DNA of 64,000 nt from Atopsyche davidsoni (GCA_022113835.1 JAILWY010000015.1:620001-684000), one strand, 5' to 3'; positions 46,438 to 57,983 are shown, numbered from the stretch's first letter. Notes: a model not told the origin generated them from the sequence alone. Translations and numbers: made by a program.

Positions 46438-47014
46438 ATTTAAACATTAAAAAGAAGGCTTTTGCTTCACCAGGACTGCAACCTGAAACTGCAGTCGACA
46501 AGCACGTCCACCGGCCGTTGAGACACGAGGCGATTTTGTTCATATTTGGGAAGAATTTCATTAATGTTGTTGCATATATTTTTTAAGCTTCTAATGATTG
46601 TTACTCTAGGTGCTAACATTGTACATTCTAGAAAGAAATATACAATACATTTTTATAATAATTTGGTAATGTCGTGGTCGAGGCTGGCCCGGTGCGTCTC
46701 TGGTACTAAACTTTTTGTGAAACCACTGGAAACCTCCACCATTTTCTAAGAGTTTTCCGGTATTTAAATTTGAAAACAGTTTATAATTAAAACCTTACAA
46801 AAAAAGGCTTTTGCTTCACCCGGACTGCAACCTGAAACTGTGCAATCGACTAGCCGTTGAAACACGAGGCGATTTTATTCATATTTGGGAAAAATTTCAT
46901 TAATGTTGTTGCATATATTTTTTAAGCTTCTAATTATTGTAACTCTAGGTGCTAACATTGCACATTCTAGAAAGAAATATACAATACATTTTAATAATCA
47001 TTTCGTTTAGTGTT

Positions 47015-48290
47015 CATACTTGTGTACATGCTTGTTGCGCTGTATAGCTTTTGCTTGGTTAAAAAACTTATATGCAGTAATAAACGAATTCTGAATTTAG
47101 TATCATGCAGTTAAATACATTAAACATGGACATTTTCTGAACGTGTATTCTGTTGAATTACTTGGGTTTTTTTTAAATTATTAGGACATTTGTGTAATTT
47201 TCTTTATTTGATCATTTTTAATTATGTTTGCGGATTTCGTTTAACGAAGCGACGGTGATATTTATTTTCAAATTTATTATTTTAACGCAAAAATCTCTAT
47301 GAAGTCTATTTAGTGATGCTATTTTGGACATAAGAGATTCACATCTTAGATGACAATTCCCATGTACATGGAAAATACGAAATTTTACCATAAAAGTAAA
47401 ATTGGCAATTTTTAATTTACAGCTTTAAATCATTACTTTTAATAAACAAGAATTAAGTTGAGGTAAATAAAGGTTTGTTTTGTTATATTAATATGCATGA
47501 AATTTAATATGAAATTACTGTCTGTTAAGTTAGACGCGGGTAGCGGGGATTAATACTGCTAAATCTATTAAGTAGGTTAATTCATGAATAAGGCCCGAAA
47601 GGTTATGCAAAGTTTTAAGTAATAAGCATAATAAAATTATCTCCGGAGATATCATAACATCCTACCAACTAATCATAACATCTCTCTAACACAAACAAAT
47701 GTCTCGCCCTGCCAGCACAGAATAACTAGTATTTATATATAAATATGCATAACTTTCACGTTTTCCATTTCTGAAATTAGCCCTGCGTGTAGCGATGGGA
47801 CAACAAAGCAGAAGCTGTTGAATCAGCTGCTACATTCGAACCTGTAAAACAAAGCTACTTCTTCTAAACTAGCTACGCAAATAATGTAGTCGGTCTGGAA
47901 GAAGCAAAAAGCTTATGTATATAAATTTTATCAATGAAAGGTTTTCTTTTTAATACTCCGTGAATAGAAAGAGAACAAGAAATTAGTTTTTACATCCGTG
48001 AGTCAAGTGCATTTGTAAATTATATAGACGGGACATGAGTGAGTGGGCTCCTATCGTTAGATAAGTAAAATTTCTGTATCGTTCATATCAAAAAGACTGA
48101 CTAACATTTTAGTCCTGCGAATTATTCTGAATCATGAATCATATAGACGGATATGAACGATTACCCTTTGTCAATCCATGACCTGCGAAAGTCGGTGAGT
48201 AGACCAATATCGTCAAAGCAAGATTCATCGATTTGTTACTTTAAACAAAAAAACGACCTGGAAGTCATCGCGCATACATAGCATGATTTT
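47015..48290. other. AT-rich gene-free DNA
   Basis: Nothing recognised beyond background. Confidence 0.5.
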
Positions 48291-48299
48291 TTAAAGGTT

Positions 48300-48540
48300 T
48301 CGCAGCGGAGTAACGAGATCTTCATGCGACGACTCGTATATGATAAAATTAATGCGACGAAATAGAATGCGACAAAAAGAGCAGCCCCGTAGTGCGGGGC
48401 TTGCCAGACGTACGGTGGCGGATGTAAAATTCAAATTAAATTGTCCAATTTGTAAAATCTTCCAGAGACAGCTTTCGCAGCCATTTCAAGGTCCCGCGGG
48501 ATTGTCACGTCTTGAGACCTCCCCGGGGAACAAACAAATT
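48300..48540. promoter_or_regulatory. GC-richer island, candidate regulatory element
   Basis: GCAGCCCCGTAGTGCGGGGC is an imperfect fold-back; GACGTACGGTGGCGGATG, AAGGTCCCGCGGGATTG and GAGACCTCCCCGGGG follow. The 67-codon frame has no domain. Confidence 0.3.
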
Positions 48541-48969
48541 TGATGTATAACTTGAATATTTTAGATTATATTTAGATAAATCCGAGAAGGTTTACAAATT
48601 AATTTATTTGAATGGAGCCCCCGCGTCGTGACTATTATATTCACGAATTTTTAAATGTCATAGTAATGTACATTCAGGGAATTGAGCTCATACTTAAAGT
48701 TATATACGTAATCCTTCAAATAAGTAATCTAACTATCCGAGCTCTAAAAATAGAATTTTTAAAATTCAGATACTTCCTTCGTGAAGGGTATGCATACGAA
48801 ATCTAAACTATATAATGATAATTATAGAGTGCATCCAAACACTGATTCATATCACGATTCGCCAAAGTATAGTTTGAAAACAGCGAGATTCTAGAAAAAA
48901 TCTGCTGACTTCTCAAGTCCAGGACTCATACAATTAACTAATTAAGACTTTGCTCGTAGGGCGCTTAAC

Positions 48970-49135
48970 GATCACAAAAACTAAATTAATTCAAGCCAAG
49001 GTCAACCTGATCCAAGGTCACACCGCAGAGCTTTTTATGAAGGGTGTCTCCCAGGAGATGAAGCCTTTCGTGTAAATAACCCCTCGTAAAAATTATGGGC
49101 ACCGCTCGTATCTAAGAAGGCCTGATCTTTGCGAG
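48970..49135. promoter_or_regulatory. Candidate element with paired nuclear-receptor-like half sites
   Basis: CCAAGGTCA occurs at 48996-49004 and again at 49012-49020, 16 bp start to start on the same strand. The word resembles extended half sites bound by monomeric orphan receptors (Ftz-F1/Hr39, ERR type). GAGCTTTTTATGAAGG, CCCCTCGTAAAAATTATGGG and GAGGTTTATTCG follow. Non-coding. Confidence 0.35.
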
Positions 49136-49139
49136 GTTT

Positions 49140-51740
49140 ATTCGTACTGAAATTTTTGTATTTCGTGGAAACTAAAATTACTATTCATAGACTCAGTAAT
49201 TAGAGAATAATGACACTCCAGTGTAGCTAAGATCAAACACTGATTCTTCTGAGACCGGCCAAGTCTCATTTAACTAGCAAATGATTAATATATCTAAAAG
49301 ACAAAGACCTTAATTAATTTTCAACAATAATTACATTCACAAGTAACAACTACACTAGTTTTAATATACAATTATAAAAATTAAAGATTTAATAAAAATA
49401 AAGTCAATAATACTATGTAATAAGCAAAAAAAAAAAAAGATATGCTGTAATTAGGAACTTTTATTTCCAATTTAAATGATATCAATGTAATCTCATTGTC
49501 AAAAAAAATGAAAAATCAGATAAAAATATTCACATAATAGCTAATTGCCATTTGTACAAAATGACCCTGCCGTGACACGAAAGCATACACAACAAATCAT
49601 TTCCAAAAATGACAAAGCCAGAAGATAATAGACTATTTTTAGCTCTTTTAAAATGGAAGACACAGAAAATCAAAGCAAGGAAAAGAGATACGACTAGGTT
49701 AGGTTAGGTTAGGTTAGATTAAGTTACACGCAGCCACAGCAACGTGGCTAGAATCAGGGGACGCAAGATCTGGAGACCAGCTCTGACCATTCCTCTCCAC
49801 TGTCGAGTTCTACAGGATGTAAGTGCTTTGAGAAGTCGTATGGTGAGTTCTGGAGAACTGATTGACTGACAGTTGAATATTTTTCGTTGACACTACATAG
49901 CCTTCCATGACAATAACTATTTTTTTTTTATGTCATATGTTAACTACTTAGTATATATAATATTGTAATAAATAAGTTACTTTTTCAAAATTTATTTCAC
50001 AAATATTTATATTTAAGTCCGCACTAGTTCAAATAAATCAATTGATACGATTTATGTAAATTTTATGAAAATCCATCTTCTTATCGCTTCCAGCGCGTAG
50101 CCTTTACCTGTAAAATATTTATATGCGAAGTCTAGATAAAAACGGTTTGCGGTCCACAGAAGCGATAAAGCATTGCTTGCCCTTAGCAAAAAAAATACCT
50201 TTTAATATATTTATGATTAACAGCAAACTACACATCTAAATAAACACTGTATTTACCCATTTGAAATATAAAAAATAAAAAATTGTATACATAAAAAGAC
50301 CGTATGGCAGTTAAAAGAAATACCACGTTGCAGAAAAACTTATTTATTTTTGACATCCATATTACTCTACAGAACATAACCAAAAGTATTGCACACAGAA
50401 ATAAAAATTAAAACAGTTAACAATTTTAATAATAGCACTACAAAACAAATAATACTGATAACGCTCAAAACAAATCATCAATGTTGTCAGTTAAACTTTT
50501 CTAATGAATAAGTAAGGAAGCATCAACATATCACTTTTAAGATACATATTAATATCATCAAGAATTGAAAGAGCAATTTTTTTATCGTCAATTGTTTTTA
50601 TGAGAGTAAAATTTGATTTTCCGATGTGTGATACTTCGTATACGCTCAAATGTGTCTCTGTACCCGAATTAAACAATCATTAGCGTTTGAAATACCTACT
50701 CTACAAAAGTACGTGAAAAATTAAACGAAGCCAGTCCCCAGGAGGGCGCTATTGGAGTTGTGACCTGTTTAAAAAATATATGAAACACAGGCAGGAACTT
50801 CATGAGTGTGGTCGCAGGTACTGCGGCCCTGTGGACTTGTATCGATTCAATCACATTCGCGAAGCAAACACCTGAAACTCTACACCCGACAGAGGGTCAG
50901 TGCTGTAGGGGTCGAGTGACCTGGGCTAATAAGAATACCAGGTATTGAGTTACATCATAACATATAGAGGCAAATATATAAATATCGTACTTAGAAATGA
51001 ATTATTCAACCAGATGTTGCTGTATGCACCGTGATATGATGTCACTTTTAAGACAACATCAATACGCCAAGAGATCTGGGCTTTTTAGTAGACATCGCAG
51101 TCGTGATCGGTCGTATAGTAACGACGCACGATTGAAACTATAGATTCACAAAGTCAAATGGACAAATATGTTTACACGTATGCGAAAACGAAGACAATTT
51201 TTTTTATATTTTCAAAAACAAATTAACTAAACAAGCAGCCAAAACCAAACATTTCAGATAGAGAAGTAGACCGATAAATAAGATCACTGAATAAAATCAC
51301 TGAAACCTACATCGGGTATGAGCTTTTTTTTTAAATTATAAAAGATTTTACTTGCCTTTGTAAATTTAACAAAACCGATAAATATCTCATTGCTCCGAGA
51401 GAAATCATTATTCTGCAACTAGATCCGAACATATCCAATACTTGTATTCCTATCCCATAGAATCCAAATGAAGATAAGCTAAGATATTAATTATTAAATT
51501 GAAAAAAACGCTAAAAATTAATTAAACCTCAAAAATTAACATGATGGAATAACTTTAATAATAACCTTTTACTTATAATGTAATAACTTAGTATAGTTCA
51601 ATGAATAACAAGTAATCCGTATAAATACTAAATCAGGTTTTCGGGTAGGTACACGAGTAGTGAGTGCTCGTCATACATCCTAGGGCACATATTAAGTGTA
51701 TTACCCAAGAGGTAACTTGTTAAAATCTACCTGGTTAGGT
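49140..51740. other. AT-rich gene-free DNA
   Basis: Contains the TTAGG tract (listed separately) and GC-richer short patches near 49740-49850 and 50740-50930 (CCCAGGAGGGCGCTATTGG, CCCGACAGAGGGTCAGTGC). No coding frame recognised. Confidence 0.45.
49694..49719 (+). repeat. Short interstitial (TTAGG)n tract
   Basis: Four perfect TAGGT units and one variant (TTAGA). TTAGG is the ancestral insect telomere repeat. Single or double copies also occur near 58817 and, on the other strand, near 21580 and 43050. Too short to mark a telomere. Confidence 0.8.
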
Positions 51741-51751
51741 ACTAAGAAGAT

Positions 51752-51826
51752 ATTAACAGTTAAGGTACTTATCATCATTAGAGAATACTTAGTTGCCTAA
51801 GTACTCTCTAAGTATCTTAAGTTAAT
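51752..51826. repeat. 75-nt imperfect hairpin
   Basis: The inner stem AGAGAATACTTAG-TTGC-CTAAGTACTCTCT pairs 12 of 13. The outer stem ATTAACAGTTAAGGTACTTA pairs with TAAGTATCTTAAGTTAAT with a bulge. Stem length is in the pre-microRNA range, but the 4-nt loop is small and I recognise no known mature sequence. It may equally be a small fold-back repeat. Confidence 0.6.
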
Positions 51827-52018
51827 CAATAATTATACCAGGGTTCAACATAATATAAAAATAAATATAGTAAAAGTTACGCAGTTAACGCTCGATAGAG
51901 TTGAAAGATAAACCTTCAGGCTGATTTGAATCCAAATGAAACATTTTTTTTTTTTTTAATTCTATGGATCACACTGTATTCTTGTGTATGTTCACATATA
52001 ATACATATTATAAATACA

Positions 52019-52680
52019 CTAGAAATGTAGCCCGTCATAAAATGACGTATTCGATGAACGATGCAATAGTGTTTGAACATATGTTTGGCTGACAATTAGA
52101 TGAATATTTTGTACACATATTTTTTGAATAACCGGATATTAATTTCGAAAGCAAAGCCATTCTAGGAAATATCACATTTCGTGTCACAAACAACGAATCA
52201 CTTTCACTGCACTGTTCTTAATTAGATGCAGTCTTTATCACGTTCAATTGTGCTATTCTTTTTTAATTACGTTTGCTGTGCTTAGACGGTGTTATTTTTT
52301 TAGGAGGCATTTCAAGTTATTAATGATGTGATTAATAATTTCTAACGCAACTAAAAAATAAAATTGGTACTTGTGTCAAGCTGACATAAACTGGAAATTT
52401 CTTAGAAGCATCATATTTTGTTTTTTTGTAAAAATTCTAAATTTGAAATTCTCGCTGTGAACAACAGAATCATATAATTCGTACATAAAGCATATTTGAT
52501 AGTTTTATTTAATTAGTTTATGAATGAAAATATTATTCTATCGTCTTGAAATTCGGCACATAGCTGCGGAAAAATTTACTAAACTTACGTGCAAAAAATC
52601 AGCGTTGTATCTTTTAAGATATTCTATAGAGAAGCAAAAAATAAAACATACACACACACAATGGCTATTATTATAGTAGA
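52019..52680 (-). mobile_element. Second Helitron copy, internally deleted (662 bp)
   Basis: Same termini as the 32.4-kb copy: minus-strand TCTACTATAATAATAGCC at 52680 and CTAG at 52019-52022, with the CGTCAT-TTT-ATGACG hairpin at 52033-52047, between A (52018) and T (52681). It keeps the terminal 75 bp at the 3' end, the 5' untranslated part and the first roughly 55 codons of the N-terminal region (degenerate), and lacks the rest of the N domain. An apparent deletion derivative of the same lineage. Confidence 0.92.
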
Positions 52681-52699
52681 TAATTAAATCGTTTTTATA

Positions 52700-52993
52700 C
52701 ACTCTAAAAACGCGTGCAGTACCGGAGCCGAAACGCTGGACTCGAGATCAAAATGCATTGCGGCGACTTAACACCCAAGACGCCAGCGTTACTCTGGTGC
52801 ACGTGAGTGACACTCCTCGCCTCCAGTCAACGTCCAGCCGATCCTCCAGTCCGGTTGTGCTGCGCCGGCCGAGAACCGGTTCCCGGATGAGAGCGGGGCT
52901 CGCCGCCCTCGGCCCGCGGGACCGAGCTTATTACCCGCAAGAGTATTTTGCCGCAGAGTGCATGCGCCTCGAAAGCCGAGCGATGTTATATAC
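52700..52993 (+). promoter_or_regulatory. CpG-rich segment with 113-codon incidental frame
   Basis: Between the Helitron and the hAT element lies a CpG-rich segment (GTGCTGCGCCGGCCGAGAACC, GGGGCTCGCCGCCCTCGGCC, CATGCGCCTCGAAAGCCG). A frame from 52758 to 53099 reads MRRLNTQDASVTLVHVSD..., Ser/Arg/Ala-rich, and continues into the hAT element, so the 3' part cannot be native. It might be an exon remnant, a promoter fragment or conserved non-coding DNA; I recognise no domain. Confidence 0.3.
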
Positions 52994-53449
52994 CAGCGGT
53001 CGCCAAAGTGCGGCTCCGGAGCCGCATGCGGCTCTTCGACCCCTTAACACACTAAAGGCGGGGCGGGTACTAGTACCCGTTTCGCGGACTGCTGTCTAAA
53101 AGCGGAACGCGTATTAATACCTTTTTGAATGTGTTTACTCGAATAGCGGCAGAAGGTCATTTTACTCTTTAGGTTACTTCGCACATCAGTTTAGTCAATT
53201 CGGTTACCCGCTTAATTAAGTGCAGCTCTGGCACAAATATCCCCAGGTATTGTTTTTAATCGCGCCAGACCTGGAGAAGATAAGCGTGGTCATCTTCAAC
53301 GCCTGGAATAATATTCCTGACTACTATGATCAGTTGAAAAAACTCAAGTGTAGGTTTGTTAAATCAATTAACAGATTTGGCTCTCAATTTTTTTTTTACC
53401 ATGTAATGAACATATTTTACTCTTTGGTTAATAAGTTTGCCGACCCCTG
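52994..53449. mobile_element. Non-autonomous hAT-like element (456 bp)
   Basis: It starts CAGCGGTCGCCAAAGTG. The reverse complement of its end is CAGGGGTCGGCAAACTT, so 14 of 17 positions match. Flanks TTATATAC and GTATATAT agree at 6 of 8, a worn hAT target duplication. Subterminal GCGGCTCCGGAGCCGCATGC folds back. Inside, the 16-bp palindrome CGGGTACTAGTACCCG (53064-53079) and the related CGCGTATTAATACC (53109) follow TTAACACACTAAAGGCGG, suggesting a nested piggyBac-like fragment. The frame at 53220-53531 contains AWNNIPDYYDQL, faintly like a Tc1 tail but unproven. Confidence 0.75.
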
Positions 53450-53459
53450 GTATATATCA

Positions 53460-55300
53460 ATATGCTTGAGTACACAAATACATATACACAAACACAGCTT
53501 CAGAAATCCTATCGGAGCCTACGAACATTAAAAATAGCAAATATATTTTTAGACAAAAGCAATCTGTATACTTATTTATTTTATAAATCGATAATTTATG
53601 AGAATTACTCGAATTAAACGATTACTCAATCAAATTGATTATGCCATCTAATTTAACTTTGTGGTTGTTTTGCGTTTTAAACTTCAAGAACTAAAATAAT
53701 CTATCGACTTACTTGAATAATTAGTCGAGTACTTGATATAATTGTTCTAATGAAATAGACTGTGCAAATTACTAAATTATGTCTGTCGCTATTCGTACCA
53801 TCTGTCTGAATGACAAGTATAAACTCGTAATATGTTTGCTCACTATAACTACTAATATGTTAACCATTTATTGATCGACATACCAATTTTATATTTTTCG
53901 AACATAGAAATGTATTGTTCAAATTATATAAATTATCCAATTGACATGGTTACGCTTGATTAACAATCAATTGACTGATGTTTTTATCGGTTGGTTATTT
54001 AAATAGATTATTCCGATTACTCAAATATTTTGAATATACCCTTCAAATTTCTTGCTTGAATATCTTAAATTTGATATATTTTTTATGATATTCTAAAACG
54101 GGAAATATCCTAAAACGAATGATACGACTGCGCCCAAAAAATGTTATAAAAAACGATTTTTTACGTTAATTTATAATAATTATTCGAACTGACATATTTT
54201 CGCATCACTATGTATCCTATCTGCTTGTTTGACAAGTACAAGCTATTAAGCATGCTGTTTCTACCTAGTAAAACAGGTACGGAGTAAACACGGGCACCCG
54301 GGGACGAATGTAAATCAGGACACCCCGACAATATAACACTTAATTATGAATAACAATTAAATAATTACAAATCAATAAAATCGATGTTACACCTCACATG
54401 TGCACAGATTCGGTTAAACAAGAGTTTATATAGCAGAAACGACAATTTGTTTTTAGCTCAGACGTCGAGGTAAGTTCGCGTTTTTTTTGTTTAGTTAGTG
54501 ATATGATACGAATCTAGTAACATGCCGAAAGAACAATTTATAAGCATATTTATCATAAATGTGGTAATGCTGATATATGAATGCCCAAGCATCGTTTGTA
54601 CAAAGTCTGGATCCACAGTTGGAACTCCACAAATTTGGGGCAAACGTTGATATTTTGTACAAATAATATTTTATTATAGATTCGCGATAATTTAGAAAAT
54701 AATCTTTATCAATGACTTACAGTATATAAAAAAAAAATAAGTCTGTCTTACCATGCAACAAAAAAAAAACATAAATAACAATTATACTCGAAATGAAATA
54801 AAAACTCGCATCTAATATCTCTGTATTACCTAACTAAAATGGAAAAAACTTAAGTATATTTATTCAATTTTTATTCTACCTCTTAAATATTTATAAAACA
54901 CTACTTATTTAATCGTTCAGTATAATATATGTAAAAAATACATTGATGTCTTTAAGACTTTACTTATAACAAAATACCATATTTGATTTTTCAATCTACG
55001 AACTGGAATATCCTAGAAAAAACCTCAAGTATTTCAACCCTCTTACAAATTCCTAACTGTATTACACATCAGCCTTTTTATGAATTGAATAAACCGGAAT
55101 AAACATCACGTTCTGGATCCGTTCCATCTTTCCAGAGTAATCTCAGATGTTTTCAGAAACGTTCTGGATTATTGTGGCATTTTTTGCTTATACTGAGGGG
55201 GATATGTCACACAAGCTGATCTCATTGAAGCCATGAGCCGAAATTTAGATATCTTGTTAGAAAGGTGGCAAAAATTATTTTATCAGTTTATTTTTAAGAT
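53460..55300. other. AT-rich gene-free DNA
   Basis: Very AT-rich with short TTGATT/AATCAA rich stretches around 53.6-54.0 kb. No gene or bounded repeat recognised. Confidence 0.5.
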
Positions 55301-55304
55301 TATT

Positions 55305-55700
55305 CTTCTTCTTCAGGTGCCTCTTCTCAGAGAAGGTTGGTGACCGTCTCACTGAACACATCCTAGGCCAGTTTTACTACTTAGGCTCTTACTTTCTTTT
55401 ACACATGTAAACTCGACTTCCAGCCACTGGCGCAAATTTGCAATGCCTCTCTATACTTGGATTTTTCCCTTGACAATCAGCCTCGGTAGGCTTTATTTGG
55501 TATTTCTAAAAATAAGACACCTTACGTTTTTTTTTATCAACGTCACTTCTCTTTTTTTGAGCATTCTGTGTAAGTCTATCTCCTCATGTGTGACGTGGTC
55601 AACCCATGGTATTTTAAGTACATATTCTCCTATAAAGTCGCACTTCAAATATCAAGATTTTTCGCATGGTTGCTGTCCTAAGTGTCTAGATCTTCACATT
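55305..55700 (-). mobile_element. Non-LTR retrotransposon, 3' end, 5'-truncated
   Basis: On the minus strand translated pieces read TLRTATMRKI, FEVRLYRRI, LKIPWVDHVTHEEI, MLKKREVTLIKK, LPRLIVKGKI and IANLRQWL, and end near ...SETVTNL. This order (W-TL..A..R, FE.W.YRR.LKI.W.D.VT.EE, K.RE, L..LI..GKI.G.RG) is the C-terminal part of non-LTR polymerases of the RTE-like type widespread in insects. There is a frameshift after YRRI and in-frame stops, so it is dead. The 3' end carries a GAAGAAGAAGAA stretch. Family knowledge supplies the name; the clade (RTE) is less certain than 'non-LTR'. Confidence 0.85.
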
Positions 55701-55719
55701 AAAATTATGTATTAAATAA

Positions 55720-57430
55720 GTAAACAATATTTTTTTAAAAAATCTGCAATAAAATCAGGTTGTCTATATCTTGAATCGATCTACCTTGACGGGGAATATA
55801 TCGATCTTATCAACATTTATTTGGTTTGTGAATTTTATCAATTACGTATTTTTATAAATACTTTATTTGTTTCTACATACTAATTATTTTAAATCATGAA
55901 ACAAACATTGCTCATAGCAAAGGAAAATCAATCTAGCACTATCAATGAAAACAATTACTGTGAGTTACACATGACGTGTCTTATAACGCTAACAAGCTAT
56001 ATACTGGGCTTTTTATCAAACTTACTTTATCTAAATTATTGATAGTCAATCAGTTTAATAGCTCTATATGCAACGCGTGAAATGTAATTGATTACTTACC
56101 ATTAACGTTAATCAGCCTATCATATTTATTTACTCGAAGCATACATACAATATTGGAGTTATAAGCAATAAATGTTTATAGCTGCCAAAGAAATTAAAAT
56201 ACTGCTCGTATTTAGACATCAACTCTTTACAAAGGTTATCTTAAACCACCCACGTAGGAACTCCGTACCGCCGCGGCGTAAGTAAAGTTTGGATTAATGA
56301 TAATTTAGGCGTAAGTAAGCTCTGAATAATAAATACATCGGACAGACAATATAAACCGAGTAAGCCAAGCGTAAATTTATATAAGTCACGTACGCCTGGC
56401 GTAACTATTTGACAATGGTAAGACGCTTATCTTCTTATTCTTCTTGTACAACTTTCAGAAAACAAAGTCTAATTTTTCAAACTAGATTTATATCCCATGA
56501 TTTCACAGGTCTTTAAACTTTTACACTCAGAAAATCATAAAATGATAATTAAGATATAACATTTTAACGACATACTTAAGTCTATATTAGTGAACGACTT
56601 TGAATAAGATTATAAGAGGCTAATAAATATACACAAAGGTAATTCGAATATTTTAATTTAACTTCTTTTGCCATTAATAATAAATTACACGAAATTATAC
56701 TGCCAGAATCGTATATATGTACAAGCTAACTTGACCCGACAGGTGAATTCCAAACTGATGTAAATTGACTCAGCCCCTTTTCCATTTGTTTAAAGATGAT
56801 TCGTACTGACTTTGTGCGAGTCGGTTAATTGTTTGTTTTAATTTACTTTCCGTATGACAGCTTTGATAATTATTCAAATTGACTTTGTCGGTATATCAAG
56901 CAAATATATTTAAGAGCAGTTAACAATTTATATAAATGTATCACAGTTCTTACACATGCTGATCAAATACAATAACATAACAATTCCAAATAATTTTAGA
57001 CTTATTTGATTTTATTTAAAGTTGTATCTGTAATTTATGTAATATAGAGCAACGGTTAATATTTACAATAAAAAAAACTAGAACTGTTCTAAGGGCATTG
57101 TGAATATATTTTTTTTTATCAAAACTTCAAATTATGTCGTTGTTGCTACAAAATTGACTTCACACGAAACATCACCAAGAATCTGACATTCTTAACAGTT
57201 AAAAATGCATTAGTTGTTATGACACATTTAAAAGCGCACAGTGACGCCATTAGAATTAATAGTACATATCGAGACAGTTCGGCCTTATGGCATAATTCTA
57301 AAATGACGAAAATCATTATGACTTCATAACGCCAACGTGCTCTATTTATAACATTAAAAGAAGTTGCAGTTCACAAAACAAGAAGACACTGCATCCCCTG
57401 AAATAGAGATTCAGAAATATAAAATCAATG
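55720..57430. other. AT-rich gene-free DNA
   Basis: Repeated GGCGTAAGTA-like words occur at 56275 and 56310 and CTGGCGTAACT at 56396. Otherwise nothing recognised. Confidence 0.5.
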
Positions 57431-57433
57431 ATG

Positions 57434-57919
57434 TCACTTTTTAATATTTATACTCAAAAGGGACGTGACCAAAAAGTACCGCGCTTTGATGATATTCATA
57501 AATTTTAAATATAAAACAGTACATCGTTTCTTTGTTATATTATTTTTACTTATCAAGTTAAACTTTATGATCAGATTCAAAATGCATTGCATGTCAAAGC
57601 CAAAAGGGGTGCTGTGTTTCATTGTCCTGTAAAAACCGACGATATCAATTCCCTTGAATAGTATATCTTCGGGTCTGCTAAAGTCTAAAAAATGAAAGGT
57701 ATGATCGACAAGCTGTAAAATGTATAAAAAAAAAGTGATATGCAATATGTTATTCGGTAAAAATAAAATATGTTCAATGATGAATTTTTTCTCAATAACA
57801 GATACCTTTTTACCGTATTTCATGGGACTGTGATCAAATATTGCGATAATGATTTTTTTAATCTCACTTGGTATGCTCCGGTGGCGTGCGGTCCATTCAA
57901 GCGTGAAAGCAACATTCAC
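57434..57919 (-). other. Unexplained 161-codon open frame, product unrecognised
   Basis: The minus-strand frame starts MNVAFTLEWTARHRSIPSEI and ends in a basic tail. It mixes charged and hydrophobic residues (FDHSPMKYGKKVSVIEKKFI, FLDFSRPEDILFKGIDIV), which looks more protein-like than most frames here, and contains no low-complexity run. It lies 150 bp left of the CpG-rich promoter-like island and on the strand that promoter may serve. I recognise no family. It could be a chance frame, a decayed transposon protein, or an exon of an unknown gene. Confidence 0.25.
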
Positions 57920-57962
57920 GTTACAAAAGTGAAATAAAAATAATTAATCTAAGAATGGGGAA

Positions 57963-57983
57963 GGGGGGGGGGGGGGGGGGGGG
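57963..57983. repeat. Poly-G run (about 21 G)
   Basis: A G homopolymer with G-rich flanks (AATGGGGAAGG before, TTTAAGGGGG after). It could form a quadruplex and is a likely spot for sequencing length error. Confidence 0.9.

Larger units (their letters stand above)
45744..47010. repeat. Tandem duplication, unit about 335 bp, first copy split by a hAT element
   Basis: Unit 1 is 45744-45854 plus 46446-46672; unit 2 is 46673 to about 47010. Both start CGTGGTCGAGGCTGGCC, share GGTGCGTCTCTGGTACTAAA, CCTCCACCATTTT, GGCTTTTGCTTCACC, GACACGAGGCGATTTT / AACACGAGGCGATTTT and GCATATATTTTTTAAGCTTC, and end near ACAATACATTTT. Unit 2 holds the empty site GTTTATAATTAAAACC where unit 1 has the hAT insertion. 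The duplication therefore existed before the insertion, or the insertion never reached copy 2. The origin of the unit is unknown; a 67-codon frame in unit 2 has no counterpart in unit 1. Confidence 0.9.

Noticed and set aside
49694..49719. Telomere or chromosome end
   Set aside because: Only about five units, with ordinary sequence on both sides.
51752..51826. Named microRNA
   Set aside because: Neither arm matches a mature insect microRNA that I recognise, and the loop is only 4 nt.
53220..53531. Tc1-type transposase C-terminus (AWNNIPDYYDQL)
   Set aside because: Only about twelve residues resemble the family and the preceding SPDLNPIE-type motif is absent.
55443..55715. 90-codon plus-strand frame
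   Set aside because: It is the antisense shadow of the non-LTR polymerase fragment read on the minus strand.
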